Positions 43,353 through 52,393 are shown, counted from the first letter of the stretch. The stretch is 64,000 nt of DNA from Capnocytophaga ochracea DSM 7271 (GCF_000023285.1 NC_013162.1:2359001-2423000); one strand, 5' to 3'. Notes: generated by a model not told the origin, from the letters alone. Numbers and translations are program-made.

Positions 43353-43380
43353 TTACCTTTTAATTGTTAATTAATTGAAT

Positions 43381-43983
43381 ATGGATACAACGCAAATCAT
43401 TCGCAATAGCCTCCTAAAAGCTGTTTCTTACGAGACCTATCGCAACCTGATAGACAAGTATGCAACAGAAGGAAAATCGAGCGGAGAAGAACAAACCGAA
43501 GAACGCATATATTACACTGCTTTAAACCAAAAACGCTACAAACGCTTAGATAAAACCATAGAAATACCTGAAGATAAGGCTCAATTCTTTGTAAACTACC
43601 CTAAGAGTGTTTGTTTATTAGTGATTATCGAAAGTTGGTGTGCTGATGCGGCTCAAATTGTACCCGTAGTACATAAAATAGCGACCCTCAACCCTAAAAT
43701 CACTATGAAACTTGTTTTTAGAGATGAGAATGAAGAGCTGATGAATCTTTTTCTTACCAATGGAGGCAAAGCCATTCCTGTAGTAGTGTTTTTAGACTTA
43801 GAAGATAAGGTGTTAGCACATTGGGGCTCTCGTCCGTCAGTAGCTACTAAAATGGTAGAAGAAGAGAAGGCTAAGAATGGTAAACTCACCCCTGAATTCA
43901 AAGAAGAACTACAAAAATGGTACAACCAGGACAAAGGAGCCACCATTGTAGACGATTTTATGAAGATAATGAAAACATTGTAA
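43381..43983 (+). CDS. Thioredoxin-like protein without CXXC
   Basis: The 200-aa protein has a thioredoxin fold over residues about 70-170: VCLLVIIESWCADAAQIVPVVHKI, then MKLVFRDENEELMNLFLTNGG, and KAIPVVVFLD with the cis-Pro. The active-site motif is WCADA, with one cysteine, so classical disulfide exchange is not possible. Such single-Cys forms are known in a thioredoxin-family group common in Bacteroidetes. The start is the ATG at 43381 rather than the TTG at 43375. Confidence 0.82.
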   Translation: MDTTQIIRNSLLKAVSYETYRNLIDKYATEGKSSGEEQTEERIYYTALNQKRYKRLDKTIEIPEDKAQFFVNYPKSVCLLVIIESWCADAAQIVPVVHKIATLNPKITMKLVFRDENEELMNLFLTNGGKAIPVVVFLDLEDKVLAHWGSRPSVATKMVEEEKAKNGKLTPEFKEELQKWYNQDKGATIVDDFMKIMKTL

Positions 43984-44013
43984 CCTCAATTATTAATTTA
44001 AAATATAAGTTAT

Positions 44014-44652
44014 ATGAAAAAACTAATAATAATGATGGCACTTAGTGCCTTTTCTGCTGTATCAATTAAAGCACAAGATGCGACAACAACTTCATTTAAT
44101 TCGCAGAAAACTGCTTCAACTACTGTGGAAGTACAACCTGAAGAACCAAAGCCTACCAGCCTACCCGAACAATTCCAACGTATGATAGACAGAGCAGGGT
44201 CTTGGCAAAACTACAAAATGTTTGACAAAGTTAAGCTTGCCAGCTTTCAACGCAGTATGGCAGACAGTGTGAATAATATAAAATCACGCCTCGCGGCTGA
44301 AAAGGAAACAGTAAAAACTCACGAAGAAACTATTAAGACACTAAATGATAATATTGCCTCTTTGCAAACTACCTTAGACCAGACCCGCAATGAGAAAGAT
44401 AGTATGAATCTGTTTGGAGCTTTACTATCCAAAGGCTTATACAATACCATTATGTGGGGAATTATTATTGCTTTAGGAGTTCTATTAGTGCTGTATATTT
44501 ACAAATACTCTAACGGAAATATTGTTACAAGAAAGTCTCTTCATCAATTATCAGAATTACAAGAGGAATACGAGAGCTATCGCAAAGCAGCTATTGAACG
44601 CGAACAGAAAGTGCGTCGCCAGTTGCAAGACGAAATAAACAAACATCGTTAG
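44014..44652 (+). CDS. Membrane-anchored coiled-coil protein upstream of trmD
   Basis: The 212-aa protein has a signal peptide ([20 protein letters not shown]) and a Thr/Pro-rich stretch. A periplasmic coiled coil follows (about residues 88-130), then one membrane segment ([21 protein letters not shown]) and a second, cytosolic coiled coil. It has no catalytic domain. Flavobacterial homologues are sometimes labelled tRNA (guanine-N1)-methyltransferase, but only because trmD follows 4 bp later; that label is not supported. Confidence 0.8.
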   Translation: MKKLIIMMALSAFSAVSIKAQDATTTSFNSQKTASTTVEVQPEEPKPTSLPEQFQRMIDRAGSWQNYKMFDKVKLASFQRSMADSVNNIKSRLAAEKETVKTHEETIKTLNDNIASLQTTLDQTRNEKDSMNLFGALLSKGLYNTIMWGIIIALGVLLVLYIYKYSNGNIVTRKSLHQLSELQEEYESYRKAAIEREQKVRRQLQDEINKHR

Positions 44653-44656
44653 ACTG

Positions 44657-45331
44657 ATGCGTATTGATATTATATCGGTTGTTCCTGAACTAATGGAGAG
44701 TCCTTTTGGCTACTCCATTATAAAGCGTGCGATTGATAAACAATTAGTAGAAGTACATTTCCACAACTTGCACGACTATGCCAATAATACCTACCGACAA
44801 GTAGATGACTATCAGTTTGGGGGGGGGGCAGGTATGGTGCTAATGATAGAGCCTATCGATAAGTGTATTTCAGCACTCAAAGCTGAAAGAGATTATGATG
44901 AGGTGATATTCCTCACCCCTGATGGCGATACACTGCAACAAAAGATGGTTAACCAACTGTCGTTGGCTAAGAATCTTATCATCTTGTGTGGACACTTTAA
45001 AGGGGTAGACCAACGCGTACGCGACCACTTTATCACTAAAGAAATATCCATAGGTGACTATGTGCTTTCAGGTGGGGAATTAGGAGCTGCTGTACTCTGC
45101 GATGCAATTATTCGCCTTATCCCTGGTGTCCTCTCCGATGAAACCTCAGCCCTTACCGATTCGTTTCAAGACAATTTGTTGGCTCCACCAGTCTATACAC
45201 GTCCTGCTAACTACAAGGGTTGGGAAGTACCCGAAATTCTTACCAGTGGCAATACCCCTAAAATAGAACAATGGCGGGAAAATATGGCTTATGAGCATAC
45301 CAAAGCCAAACGACCTGACTTACTGAAATAA
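44657..45331 (+). CDS. trmD: tRNA (guanine-37-N1)-methyltransferase TrmD
   Basis: The 224-aa SPOUT enzyme has [16 protein letters not shown] (residues 51-66), [13 protein letters not shown] (the knot), [18 protein letters not shown] and the terminal domain with [21 protein letters not shown]. It makes m1G37. The glycine codons of the GGG motif lie in a run of ten Gs (44819-44828), an unusual homopolymer in a 35-40 % GC genome and in an essential gene. Confidence 0.96.
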   Translation: MRIDIISVVPELMESPFGYSIIKRAIDKQLVEVHFHNLHDYANNTYRQVDDYQFGGGAGMVLMIEPIDKCISALKAERDYDEVIFLTPDGDTLQQKMVNQLSLAKNLIILCGHFKGVDQRVRDHFITKEISIGDYVLSGGELGAAVLCDAIIRLIPGVLSDETSALTDSFQDNLLAPPVYTRPANYKGWEVPEILTSGNTPKIEQWRENMAYEHTKAKRPDLLK

Positions 45332-45357
45332 CAAAAGAATAACTTAAAATAATCCTT

Positions 45358-46986
45358 ATGAATAAAAACTTAGCTTACACCTACGGAGCTTCCAATATCT
45401 CTCTTATAGGGGAGACTATCGACCAAAACCTTCGTAAAACAGTGGAAAAATACCCTAATAAGGAAGCGCTTATATCTGTACACCAGGACTACCGAGTTAC
45501 TTACGCCGAGTTTTATGCACAAGTAACGGCTGTAGCCAAAGGGCTTATCGCCTTAGGTGTGAAACAAGGCGATAGGGTAGGTATTTGGTCGCCTAATTGC
45601 TATGAGTGGACGCTCTTGCAGTATGCTACCGCCAAAATAGGAGCGATAATGGTGAATATCAATCCTGCTTACCGCACCAGTGAGTTGATTTATGTAATCA
45701 ATCAATCAGGGATATCATACATCTTTGCTGCCCCTCAGTTTAAAAGTAGTAATTATAAAAAGATGATAGACGATGCGCGTGAGTTCACTGAAACTTTGCG
45801 TAAAGAAGTGTATTGGGGAGAGAGCTGGCAACATTTCTTAGCACACGGTGAAAAAGTCACTGACGAGAAACTACTTTCTTTTGAAGAGAGAGTGCAGTTT
45901 GATGACCCAGTAAATATACAATATACTTCAGGAACTACGGGCAACCCCAAAGGTGTTACACTTTCTCACCACAATATCCTCAATAACGGTTATTTTATAG
46001 GTATCCGAATGAATTATACTGAAAAAGATAGAGTGTGTATTCCTGTACCTTTTTACCACTGTTTCGGAATGGTAATCGGCAATATCGCCTGCACAACACA
46101 CGGTGCTACTATGGTAATCCCTAATGATAGTTTCGATGCTACTAAAACACTCGAAGCTGTAGAGAAAGAAAAATGTACTTCGCTTTATGGTGTGCCTACG
46201 ATGTTCATCTCAGAACTGTATGTATTAGACAAACAACCTTATGATTTATCAAGTTTGCGTACAGGAGTAATGGCAGGTGCTTTGTGTCCTCCTGAAATTA
46301 TGAAACGTGTAAAAGAGCAAATGAATATGCACGAAATAACCATTTGCTACGGTATGACAGAAACTTCGCCCGTCTCTACACAAACTAAAATAGGAGCACC
46401 TTTCGAGAAACAAATCTACTCGGTAGGAACTATTCACGACCACTTAGAGATTAAGATTATCAATCCTGAGACCAAAGCCATCGTCAAACGAGGTGAGAAC
46501 GGTGAGCTATGTACTCGTGGCTATTCAGTAATGTTGAAGTATTGGAACAGTCCGCAGGCTACACAGCAGGTGATAGACGAACAACGCTGGATGCACTCTG
46601 GCGATTTGGCTATGATGGACGAGGATGGCTATATTCATATCTCAGGTCGCATTAAAGATTTGATTATTCGCGGAGGTGAGAATATCTCTCCTAAAGAAAT
46701 AGAAGACTTCCTCTATACCTATAAAGGAGTAATGGACGCGCAAGTAATTGGTGTCCCTAGCAAAAAATACGGCGAAGAAGTTATGGCTTGGATTAAACCT
46801 AAAGAAGGGGTTACCCTCACTGAAGAAGAACTCCACGACTTCTGCAAAGGGCGTATTGCTCATTACAAAGTGCCTCGTTATTGGAAGTTTGTAGAAGAGT
46901 TCCCGATGACTATCTCGGGTAAAATACGCAAGGTAGAAATGCGTGAAATATCAGCCAGAGAACTCGGTTTAGAGGACGAAGATTAA
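45358..46986 (+). CDS. Fatty acyl-CoA synthetase (AMP-binding enzyme)
   Basis: The 542-aa protein has the adenylate-forming core motifs YTSGTTGNPKGVTLSHHN (A3), YGMTETSPVS (A5), YWNSPQAT....WMHSGDLAMMDEDGYIHISGRIKDLIIRGGENI in pieces (A7/A8), and the catalytic lysine in ISGKIRK near the end. The pattern is that of medium/long-chain fatty acyl-CoA ligases of the AcsF/FadD type. It lies 26 bp after trmD and overlaps the convergent sulfatase gene by 4 bp. Confidence 0.9.
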   Translation: MNKNLAYTYGASNISLIGETIDQNLRKTVEKYPNKEALISVHQDYRVTYAEFYAQVTAVAKGLIALGVKQGDRVGIWSPNCYEWTLLQYATAKIGAIMVNINPAYRTSELIYVINQSGISYIFAAPQFKSSNYKKMIDDAREFTETLRKEVYWGESWQHFLAHGEKVTDEKLLSFEERVQFDDPVNIQYTSGTTGNPKGVTLSHHNILNNGYFIGIRMNYTEKDRVCIPVPFYHCFGMVIGNIACTTHGATMVIPNDSFDATKTLEAVEKEKCTSLYGVPTMFISELYVLDKQPYDLSSLRTGVMAGALCPPEIMKRVKEQMNMHEITICYGMTETSPVSTQTKIGAPFEKQIYSVGTIHDHLEIKIINPETKAIVKRGENGELCTRGYSVMLKYWNSPQATQQVIDEQRWMHSGDLAMMDEDGYIHISGRIKDLIIRGGENISPKEIEDFLYTYKGVMDAQVIGVPSKKYGEEVMAWIKPKEGVTLTEEELHDFCKGRIAHYKVPRYWKFVEEFPMTISGKIRKVEMREISARELGLEDED

Positions 46987-48476
46987 GGTAAGGGAACTAT
47001 TTTCCCTGTCTCTTTATTCATAGGCATCTGCGCCTTTACTTCTTTGAGGTAATGGCGCAATTTTTTTGTGAGTTGCTTTGCCTTACGAGGGTACTGTTCA
47101 AATAAGTTATGAGCTTCGCTTATATCTTGTTTAATATTGAACAGCTGTTTCTCACCCGTTTTGTGCATATATACTAATTTCCAATCGCCTTGCCTTATAG
47201 CACTCGAAGCTCCATAACCATAGCCTTCCACTGTATACCAATTGTTAGGACAATGCCAATAAAAGCAACGGTGCTCCTCTCCTACTCTTTTACCTTTTAA
47301 GGTCACCAAAAAACTTTTTCCATCTACCTTTTGAGGTACTTTATAGTCTTTTATCTTTGCCACTTCCAAAAGCGTCGGAAATACATCCTCTATAATCACA
47401 GGTTGCTCCGTGCGCTTATTTGTGGGTAGTTGCCCTTGCCAAGAGGCTATCATAGGAATACGCACACCTCCTTCATAAGCCGAGCCTTTACCTGCTTGTA
47501 GCGGATAGTTATGTGTATTAGGTTTTCCACCACGACCTACGGCACTCAGCCCTCCGTTGTCCGATAGAAACAAAATAAAAGTATCATTTTCTAACTGATG
47601 TGCTTTGAGGTAATCCAACACATCGCCTAAACTTTTGTCCATAGCTTCTATCATCGAGGCATAACGGGCTTCAATAGGGTTTAAATGCTGATATTTAGCA
47701 CTGAAACGCTTATCTTCCTCAATAGGAATATGCACTGCATAATGTGAGAGGTAGAGAAAAAACGGACGGTCTTTAGGTCGGTTATCTAATGTTTCAAGCG
47801 CTTCTAACGTAAGTGCTTCGGTAACCGAAATATCTTTCCCCCAATATTTTTCGAGGTCAGGAATAGCAAAAGCAGACGAAGGTTGTCCATCGGTACGATT
47901 GCCAAAATTAGTAAGCCCTGAATAGCTCGCAGGTCCTCCTCCCGCGTGTCCTGCAATATTCTTCTCAAATCCTAAATTCAACGGATTAGCCCCTAAGGTT
48001 CGAGTTGCCCCAAAGTGTGCTTTCCCTATGCAAATAGTGTAGTAACCAGCTTCTTTTAATAACTGAGGAAGCGTTTTAGCATAATAAGCGTGAGGTACAT
48101 TAGGTATGGGTGAAATACCATTCACATTCCAATCGGGTGGTGTGAGCGCGGTATCTTCTACATCGGTAGGGGTATTGTAGTGCAACGTCCAGTTAGTAAC
48201 ACGGTGGCGCGCCGCATTGCTACCGGTAAGCAAACTCACTCTGCTGGGCGAACAAATTGACGACGCATAACCTTGCGTAAGTTGCACCCCTCGCGAAGCC
48301 AATAGCTCCATATTAGGCGTGTGATAAATATCGTTATTAGGAACACGTTCACTCCAAAAAGGCAAAGAAGTGTCTTCCCATCCCATATCATCTACTATAA
48401 AAACTACTATATTAGGGCGTTGTGCTTCAACCGTGAAAAAAAGGAGTGTTGAAGCAAGTAAAAAGAGTGTTCTCAT
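46983..48476 (-). CDS. Secreted sulfatase (arylsulfatase family, Cys type)
   Basis: The 497-aa protein has a signal peptide (MRTLFLLASTLLFFTVEA) and then PNIVVFIVDDMGW with the metal-binding aspartates (29-30). The formylglycine site is CSPSR (Cys75-Arg79) with LLTG following. TICIGKAHFG and LFLSDNGGLS hold other metal and sulfate ligands. It would hydrolyse sulfate esters, possibly on host glycans, after Cys-to-formylglycine conversion by a maturase not found here. The start is ATG 48476, where a clean signal peptide begins. Confidence 0.92.
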   Translation of the reverse strand: MRTLFLLASTLLFFTVEAQRPNIVVFIVDDMGWEDTSLPFWSERVPNNDIYHTPNMELLASRGVQLTQGYASSICSPSRVSLLTGSNAARHRVTNWTLHYNTPTDVEDTALTPPDWNVNGISPIPNVPHAYYAKTLPQLLKEAGYYTICIGKAHFGATRTLGANPLNLGFEKNIAGHAGGGPASYSGLTNFGNRTDGQPSSAFAIPDLEKYWGKDISVTEALTLEALETLDNRPKDRPFFLYLSHYAVHIPIEEDKRFSAKYQHLNPIEARYASMIEAMDKSLGDVLDYLKAHQLENDTFILFLSDNGGLSAVGRGGKPNTHNYPLQAGKGSAYEGGVRIPMIASWQGQLPTNKRTEQPVIIEDVFPTLLEVAKIKDYKVPQKVDGKSFLVTLKGKRVGEEHRCFYWHCPNNWYTVEGYGYGASSAIRQGDWKLVYMHKTGEKQLFNIKQDISEAHNLFEQYPRKAKQLTKKLRHYLKEVKAQMPMNKETGKIVPLP

Positions 48477-48589
48477 TTCATTTAAAGTTTCAGCAAAAAT
48501 ACAACTTTTCAATTAAACAAAATTATGTGTAACTAAAATAATAACTAAATTTCATCTTATATAGGGTCTAAGTTGATCTTAGATATATT

Positions 48590-48776
48590 TTTTGTTCGTC
48601 ATTTGTTCGTCTGCCCGTGCTGCTCGCACCGTCATTTGTTCGTCTTTTGTTCGTCTTTTGTTCGTCTTTTGTTCGTCTTTTGTTCGTCTTTTGTTCGTCT
48701 TTTGTTCGTCATTTGTTCGTCTTTTGTTCGTCTTTTCTTCGTCTTTTCTTCGTCTTTTCTTCGTCTTTTGTTCGTC
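48590..48776 (-). repeat. 11-bp lattice array, minus-strand orientation
   Basis: Two TTTTGTTCGTC-type units (48590-48611) are followed by a GC-rich module of exactly 22 bp (48612-48633) and then thirteen more 11-mers in the same register. Variants are ATTTGTTCGTC and TTTTCTTCGTC, the latter three in a row. On the minus strand these read GACGAACAAAA, the same orientation as the flanking minus-strand genes. ORFs read through it are artefacts of the repeat. Confidence 0.95.
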
Positions 48777-48797
48777 TCACTTTTCCGTTACTACACT

Positions 48798-48816
48798 CCC
48801 TCTCCTTGGGAGAGGG
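48798..48816. repeat. GC-rich palindrome CCCTCTCC TTG GGAGAGGG
   Basis: A perfect 8-bp stem with a 3-nt loop followed by CTGGGGAGAGG. It stands between two blocks of the 11-bp family and is one of three C-run/G-run palindromes in the window. Confidence 0.7.
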
Positions 48817-48830
48817 CTGGGGAGAGGATA

Positions 48831-48906
48831 TTTTCTTCGTTAATTGTTTATCTGCCTGTGCGGATCGCACCTGCCTATGTGGTTCGCACCGTCTATCCTA
48901 TAAGCT
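48831..48906 (-). repeat. Second block of GC-rich lattice modules plus leader unit
   Basis: Units TTTTCTTCGTT and AATTGTTTATC are followed by TGCCTGTGCGG ATCGCACC, then TGCCTATGTGG TTCGCACCGTC and CCTATAAGCT. The first module keeps the hairpin arms GTGCG/CGCAC although its loop differs. CCTATAAGCT is the reverse complement of the leader unit at 2641-2662. The first module is 3 bp short of the lattice. Confidence 0.75.
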
Positions 48907-48945
48907 TTGTATAAAAATCTTCCTAATTCACTACTAATCACTAAC

Positions 48946-49016
48946 CATTAATCACTAACCATTAATCACTAACCATTAATCACTAACCATTAACCATTAA
49001 CCATTAATCATTAACC
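48946..49016 (+). repeat. 14-bp CATTAATCACTAAC and 7-bp CATTAAC tandem repeat
   Basis: Three perfect 14-bp units (48946-48987) run into CATTAAC-type 7-mers up to about 49016. The 14-mer is two diverged 7-mers. The reverse complement occurs at 2600-2627. This completes the content of the 571-bp gap between the sulfatase and HEAT genes; there is no gene in it. Confidence 0.85.
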
Positions 49017-49047
49017 ATTCATTTATACTTTCGTCACACCCTTTTTG

Positions 49048-50874
49048 TTATCCTCTCTCTATCTCTTCTGCTATTTCTTTAAATATCTTTAACTTATTCT
49101 TCTCAGCCAAAATTCTGAACTTCTGTGCGTATTCCTTAGGAAACTGCTTCCAAAAATCTGTGTCAGAAAGGTTATACAGAAAATAATAAGCATTTCCAGC
49201 CTTCATTTTCTCTAATGAGTGATAAACAAGCTCATACTTATTGGGTAAGTTTCGTTTTAAAATAAGGTGATACAACCATATGGTGTCTTCTGAAAAAGTT
49301 TCTGAGAGTGCTTTCAAAAGCCATTCATCTAATGATTTTCCATCTTTTTCTAAGGCATCGAGTATAATAAAAGTATTTAATGCATAATTGTTATGGAGCT
49401 TTTTAAGACTACGGAGGAATGAATAAAACACAGGTATCCAACGAGGGTCTATTCTATCTACTCTCACTTCTGAACATTTACGAACTGTATAAGTATAATA
49501 GCCATTAGTTCCACTAAATGCTTCTAACATACTTCCTGTTGCAACTGATTTTCCAAGTGTAGTGCTAAATGTTTCAAATAGTTGTTCCTTACTAAAATTT
49601 TCATTATTAAAAGCTCTCCAAAAAAAGTTTATCCACAAATCATTATAACCACTGTTAAAAGTGAGATATTGCTTATGCTTATCATAGAATGCCACCACCT
49701 TATCTGCTTCAAAGCTATTGAGAATACCTACTATTTTCATTGGTATAGGGTCATAAGTGTTCTTAAATAGACTTCTGCGAAGAGTGTTGAATTTCTGAGA
49801 TTGTAGTAATTCAGATAAGAACTCATATACTTCATTACAATCCTTATTCTCCAAAATATCCAAATCAATAGCAAAACGTTCAAAAGCATTAGTTACTGCT
49901 GCATTGTTATCTGTTTTTTCTATTGAAAGTAGTATGTTAAATTGCTCGTATACCTTTTTAAGAAAAGGTTGATAATGTGAAGGTATTGCTAATAAAGAAA
50001 TAGCTTCAGCCAAAGCTTTTGCATTTCCTTTTGCTTTATTAGTCTCATAAAGTGCAAGTAACTTATCGATGCTACGTTGTGTGCCCAATATTGCTAATGC
50101 CTTATAGGAAGCCTCCCGTACCAACTTATTCTTGTCACCTGTAAGGCTCATAATAAAGTCTTCTGTTTGCGTATCTTTCTTCTCAGCTATTATGCTAATG
50201 GCTTCAGCTTGTAGGTTAGGTAAACTCTCACTGAATATCTTATCCGTTAGGCTATCCATCTCGGTATACTTTAGCTGGTACAATAATCGCAAACGGCGTA
50301 TGTTTTCAGTCCTATCCTCTAAACGAAAATCCGATAGCAGGAAAGGGAGCATTGCTTGACCACAAGTGGGAATAATAGTTTGGAGTACATAATCGGCGAG
50401 TTCAGTATACTTATCAGCCAAGGCATAGCTCAAATAACCAAAGGTACGAGAATCTTTAAATATACCACGTTCAAAAGCGTCTTTAAGTACTTCTAAACGT
50501 CCTGAGTTACTCTGGGTAAGAGCTTGCAATACAGGTTTCAGTTGTAAATACGAATAGGTTGTATTTACATCGGCTATAGATACATTGGGTTCTTGTAGGG
50601 CTTTGGTAGCTTCTGCTTGTATAGTAACGCCTTGTGTATAGAGCACCGAATAGAGCAAAGTGGAAACATTTAATAGCTTTTCGGCAGATTGCTGGCTTTC
50701 AACTTGTAGCAATGCTTCTACTTCTTGGGCTAATTTATTAAATACCGGAGCCTTTTCTCCCAATTTCTTCAGTATAGGAATGTACTTCTGCAAGCGAGGG
50801 TCATTTTTAGCAAACTTACTCCCTGCTATAAACAGGCGGTTAAGTTCTTGTTGTAAATCGTATAAAGGTTTCAT
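49048..50874 (-). CDS. HEAT-repeat-like helical protein partnered with a SWIM protein
   Basis: The 608-aa protein starts MKPLYDLQQELNRLFIAGSK. It is all-helical with HEAT-like repeats, clearest at about 190-260 (LPNLQAEAISIIAEKKDTQT, NKLVREASYKALAILGTQRS). There is no catalytic motif. In Bacteroidetes such proteins accompany SWIM zinc-finger proteins, sometimes with MoxR AAA and vWA genes. Here only the SWIM gene is adjacent (10 bp upstream). The start is ATG 50874; the ORF extension upstream overlaps the SWIM gene. Confidence 0.75.
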   Translation of the reverse strand: MKPLYDLQQELNRLFIAGSKFAKNDPRLQKYIPILKKLGEKAPVFNKLAQEVEALLQVESQQSAEKLLNVSTLLYSVLYTQGVTIQAEATKALQEPNVSIADVNTTYSYLQLKPVLQALTQSNSGRLEVLKDAFERGIFKDSRTFGYLSYALADKYTELADYVLQTIIPTCGQAMLPFLLSDFRLEDRTENIRRLRLLYQLKYTEMDSLTDKIFSESLPNLQAEAISIIAEKKDTQTEDFIMSLTGDKNKLVREASYKALAILGTQRSIDKLLALYETNKAKGNAKALAEAISLLAIPSHYQPFLKKVYEQFNILLSIEKTDNNAAVTNAFERFAIDLDILENKDCNEVYEFLSELLQSQKFNTLRRSLFKNTYDPIPMKIVGILNSFEADKVVAFYDKHKQYLTFNSGYNDLWINFFWRAFNNENFSKEQLFETFSTTLGKSVATGSMLEAFSGTNGYYTYTVRKCSEVRVDRIDPRWIPVFYSFLRSLKKLHNNYALNTFIILDALEKDGKSLDEWLLKALSETFSEDTIWLYHLILKRNLPNKYELVYHSLEKMKAGNAYYFLYNLSDTDFWKQFPKEYAQKFRILAEKNKLKIFKEIAEEIERG

Positions 50875-50884
50875 TTCTAATATG

Positions 50885-52330
50885 CTAATATAATAAACGG
50901 ATAATTTTATCAGGGGTAATAAGCGACATTGGCTGAGCAGACAAAAGTCCACTAGCTACATCATTATGCATCATTGCTGTGAGGGTGAGTCCTTCGGCGT
51001 TGGAGGGCAAAAAAGCTTTCAGATTGCCCGTTGGCGATACAGCCCCTTCTCCTATATCTTTTAAGGTGATAGCAAAACCATTGGCATCTTCTACAACCAA
51101 ATCCTCCCCTACTCTATAAGCTTTATGCAGTGCCAAAAGTACTACCGGATGCTTGTCCATCAGTGGATTTTTTATAGTGTTCTTTACACTCTTGATAGTA
51201 TCAGCAAACTGAGTCGATGCCCATTGCTTAATGGTAGTAAGGTCTGCTTTTTGTAGAGGGCGTTCCGTTATACTGTCAGCTTCCCAACGAATACGAGGAT
51301 TGGTATCACCAGGGTAAATATATAAGTCTTTCAGTTGTAAAACACCAAACATAGTGTTCTCTTCCTTGATGTACTTTGCTGCCTTGTAAGGACGATAATT
51401 CATCGTTTTGAATATCTTGCCTGTGGTTAGGTTAAGCCATAATCCTTCATCTACATATTCTTTGCGCGCTTCATTGTCATAACTATTAAACGAAAGCTGT
51501 ACAAGGCTTGCATTTTCCTCATAAAGTCCATATTGCATTAGCTCTACTAACTTCCATACATAGCCTATTTGCTCTTCAATAGCTGAGGATAGTTCAGGCA
51601 ATCCTTCTGGATCTTCTTTGCGGGCTTTTAGATATTCAGAGGCCTTTTTTAGTAAAGCTGAAAGATAATTTAAGTTATTTACTACCTCTGTATATTCTTC
51701 CTCTTCTACTTCTTCAAGTGACAAAAGTAGGTTATTGAAAGCCGTTTGTATACCGCCTATATAGTAGTTGCCCAATTCTTTTATTTGAGTTCTAAGGGTG
51801 GCGCGTAATTTTGCATCTATTGAAGAAAGTCCTGTACTGACTATATCGCGCAAAAGTTTCTGAGCTGTATCAATACCTATAAGCTGAGTGTCTACTTTCT
51901 TAACAAAAGCCGTTTTATTTACCTTCTTAGGTTTATCAGCTTTCTCTTTGATAGACTCTTTTTCTTGAGTTTTCTTTTCCTGTCTTTTCTCTATCTTTTC
52001 ACGCTTAGCAGTAATATCTTCTGGCACCTCACCTTCACTAAATTGACTCTTATCTGCCTCAAAGCAATACAATAAACCAATAGCGTGTTTGCAAGGAAAC
52101 TGACGGCTAGGGCAATTGCAGCGAAACACTGGGGTATGGCTATCTATATAGTCAGCTGAGCAATAATAAGGATTTTTACCACTTCCTGCACATTCACCCC
52201 ATATAAGGTTCTTTTCAGCATTGATTTTTAGATTAGTAAATTTTCCTTTCTTTTGTAAATCTCGCCCTTTTTTAGCTGCTTCGGCATTAGGAGCGAGTTC
52301 TTCAATCTTTTGTTGTGTTACTTCTATCAT
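50885..52330 (-). CDS. SWIM zinc-finger protein
   Basis: The 481-aa protein has a SWIM zinc finger at about residues 60-90: PVFRCNCPSRQFPCKHAIGLLYCFE, cut here as RCNCPSRQF and CKHAIGLL (CxC...CxH). It is followed by a highly charged Lys/Glu linker and a long helical/beta C-terminal region without recognised enzyme motifs. SWIM domains bind DNA or protein. It is the first gene of a two-gene unit with the HEAT protein. The 330 bp upstream hold a large inverted repeat that may form its leader. Confidence 0.82.
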   Translation of the reverse strand: MIEVTQQKIEELAPNAEAAKKGRDLQKKGKFTNLKINAEKNLIWGECAGSGKNPYYCSADYIDSHTPVFRCNCPSRQFPCKHAIGLLYCFEADKSQFSEGEVPEDITAKREKIEKRQEKKTQEKESIKEKADKPKKVNKTAFVKKVDTQLIGIDTAQKLLRDIVSTGLSSIDAKLRATLRTQIKELGNYYIGGIQTAFNNLLLSLEEVEEEEYTEVVNNLNYLSALLKKASEYLKARKEDPEGLPELSSAIEEQIGYVWKLVELMQYGLYEENASLVQLSFNSYDNEARKEYVDEGLWLNLTTGKIFKTMNYRPYKAAKYIKEENTMFGVLQLKDLYIYPGDTNPRIRWEADSITERPLQKADLTTIKQWASTQFADTIKSVKNTIKNPLMDKHPVVLLALHKAYRVGEDLVVEDANGFAITLKDIGEGAVSPTGNLKAFLPSNAEGLTLTAMMHNDVASGLLSAQPMSLITPDKIIRLLY

Positions 52331-52393
52331 ATTGTATTGTGAATTATATGGTTTTATCGGAACATAAACAACTTATTATCCTTTTATAAAAGT

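Noticed and set aside
44014-44652. Second tRNA methyltransferase gene
   Set aside because: The protein has a signal peptide, coiled coils and one membrane helix but no SAM-binding motif; the label seen in some relatives comes from its neighbour trmD.
48573-48937. Phe/Cys/Ser-rich ORFs of 83-113 aa
   Set aside because: All three frames are open simply because the 11-bp repeat lacks stop codons; there is no start context or family.
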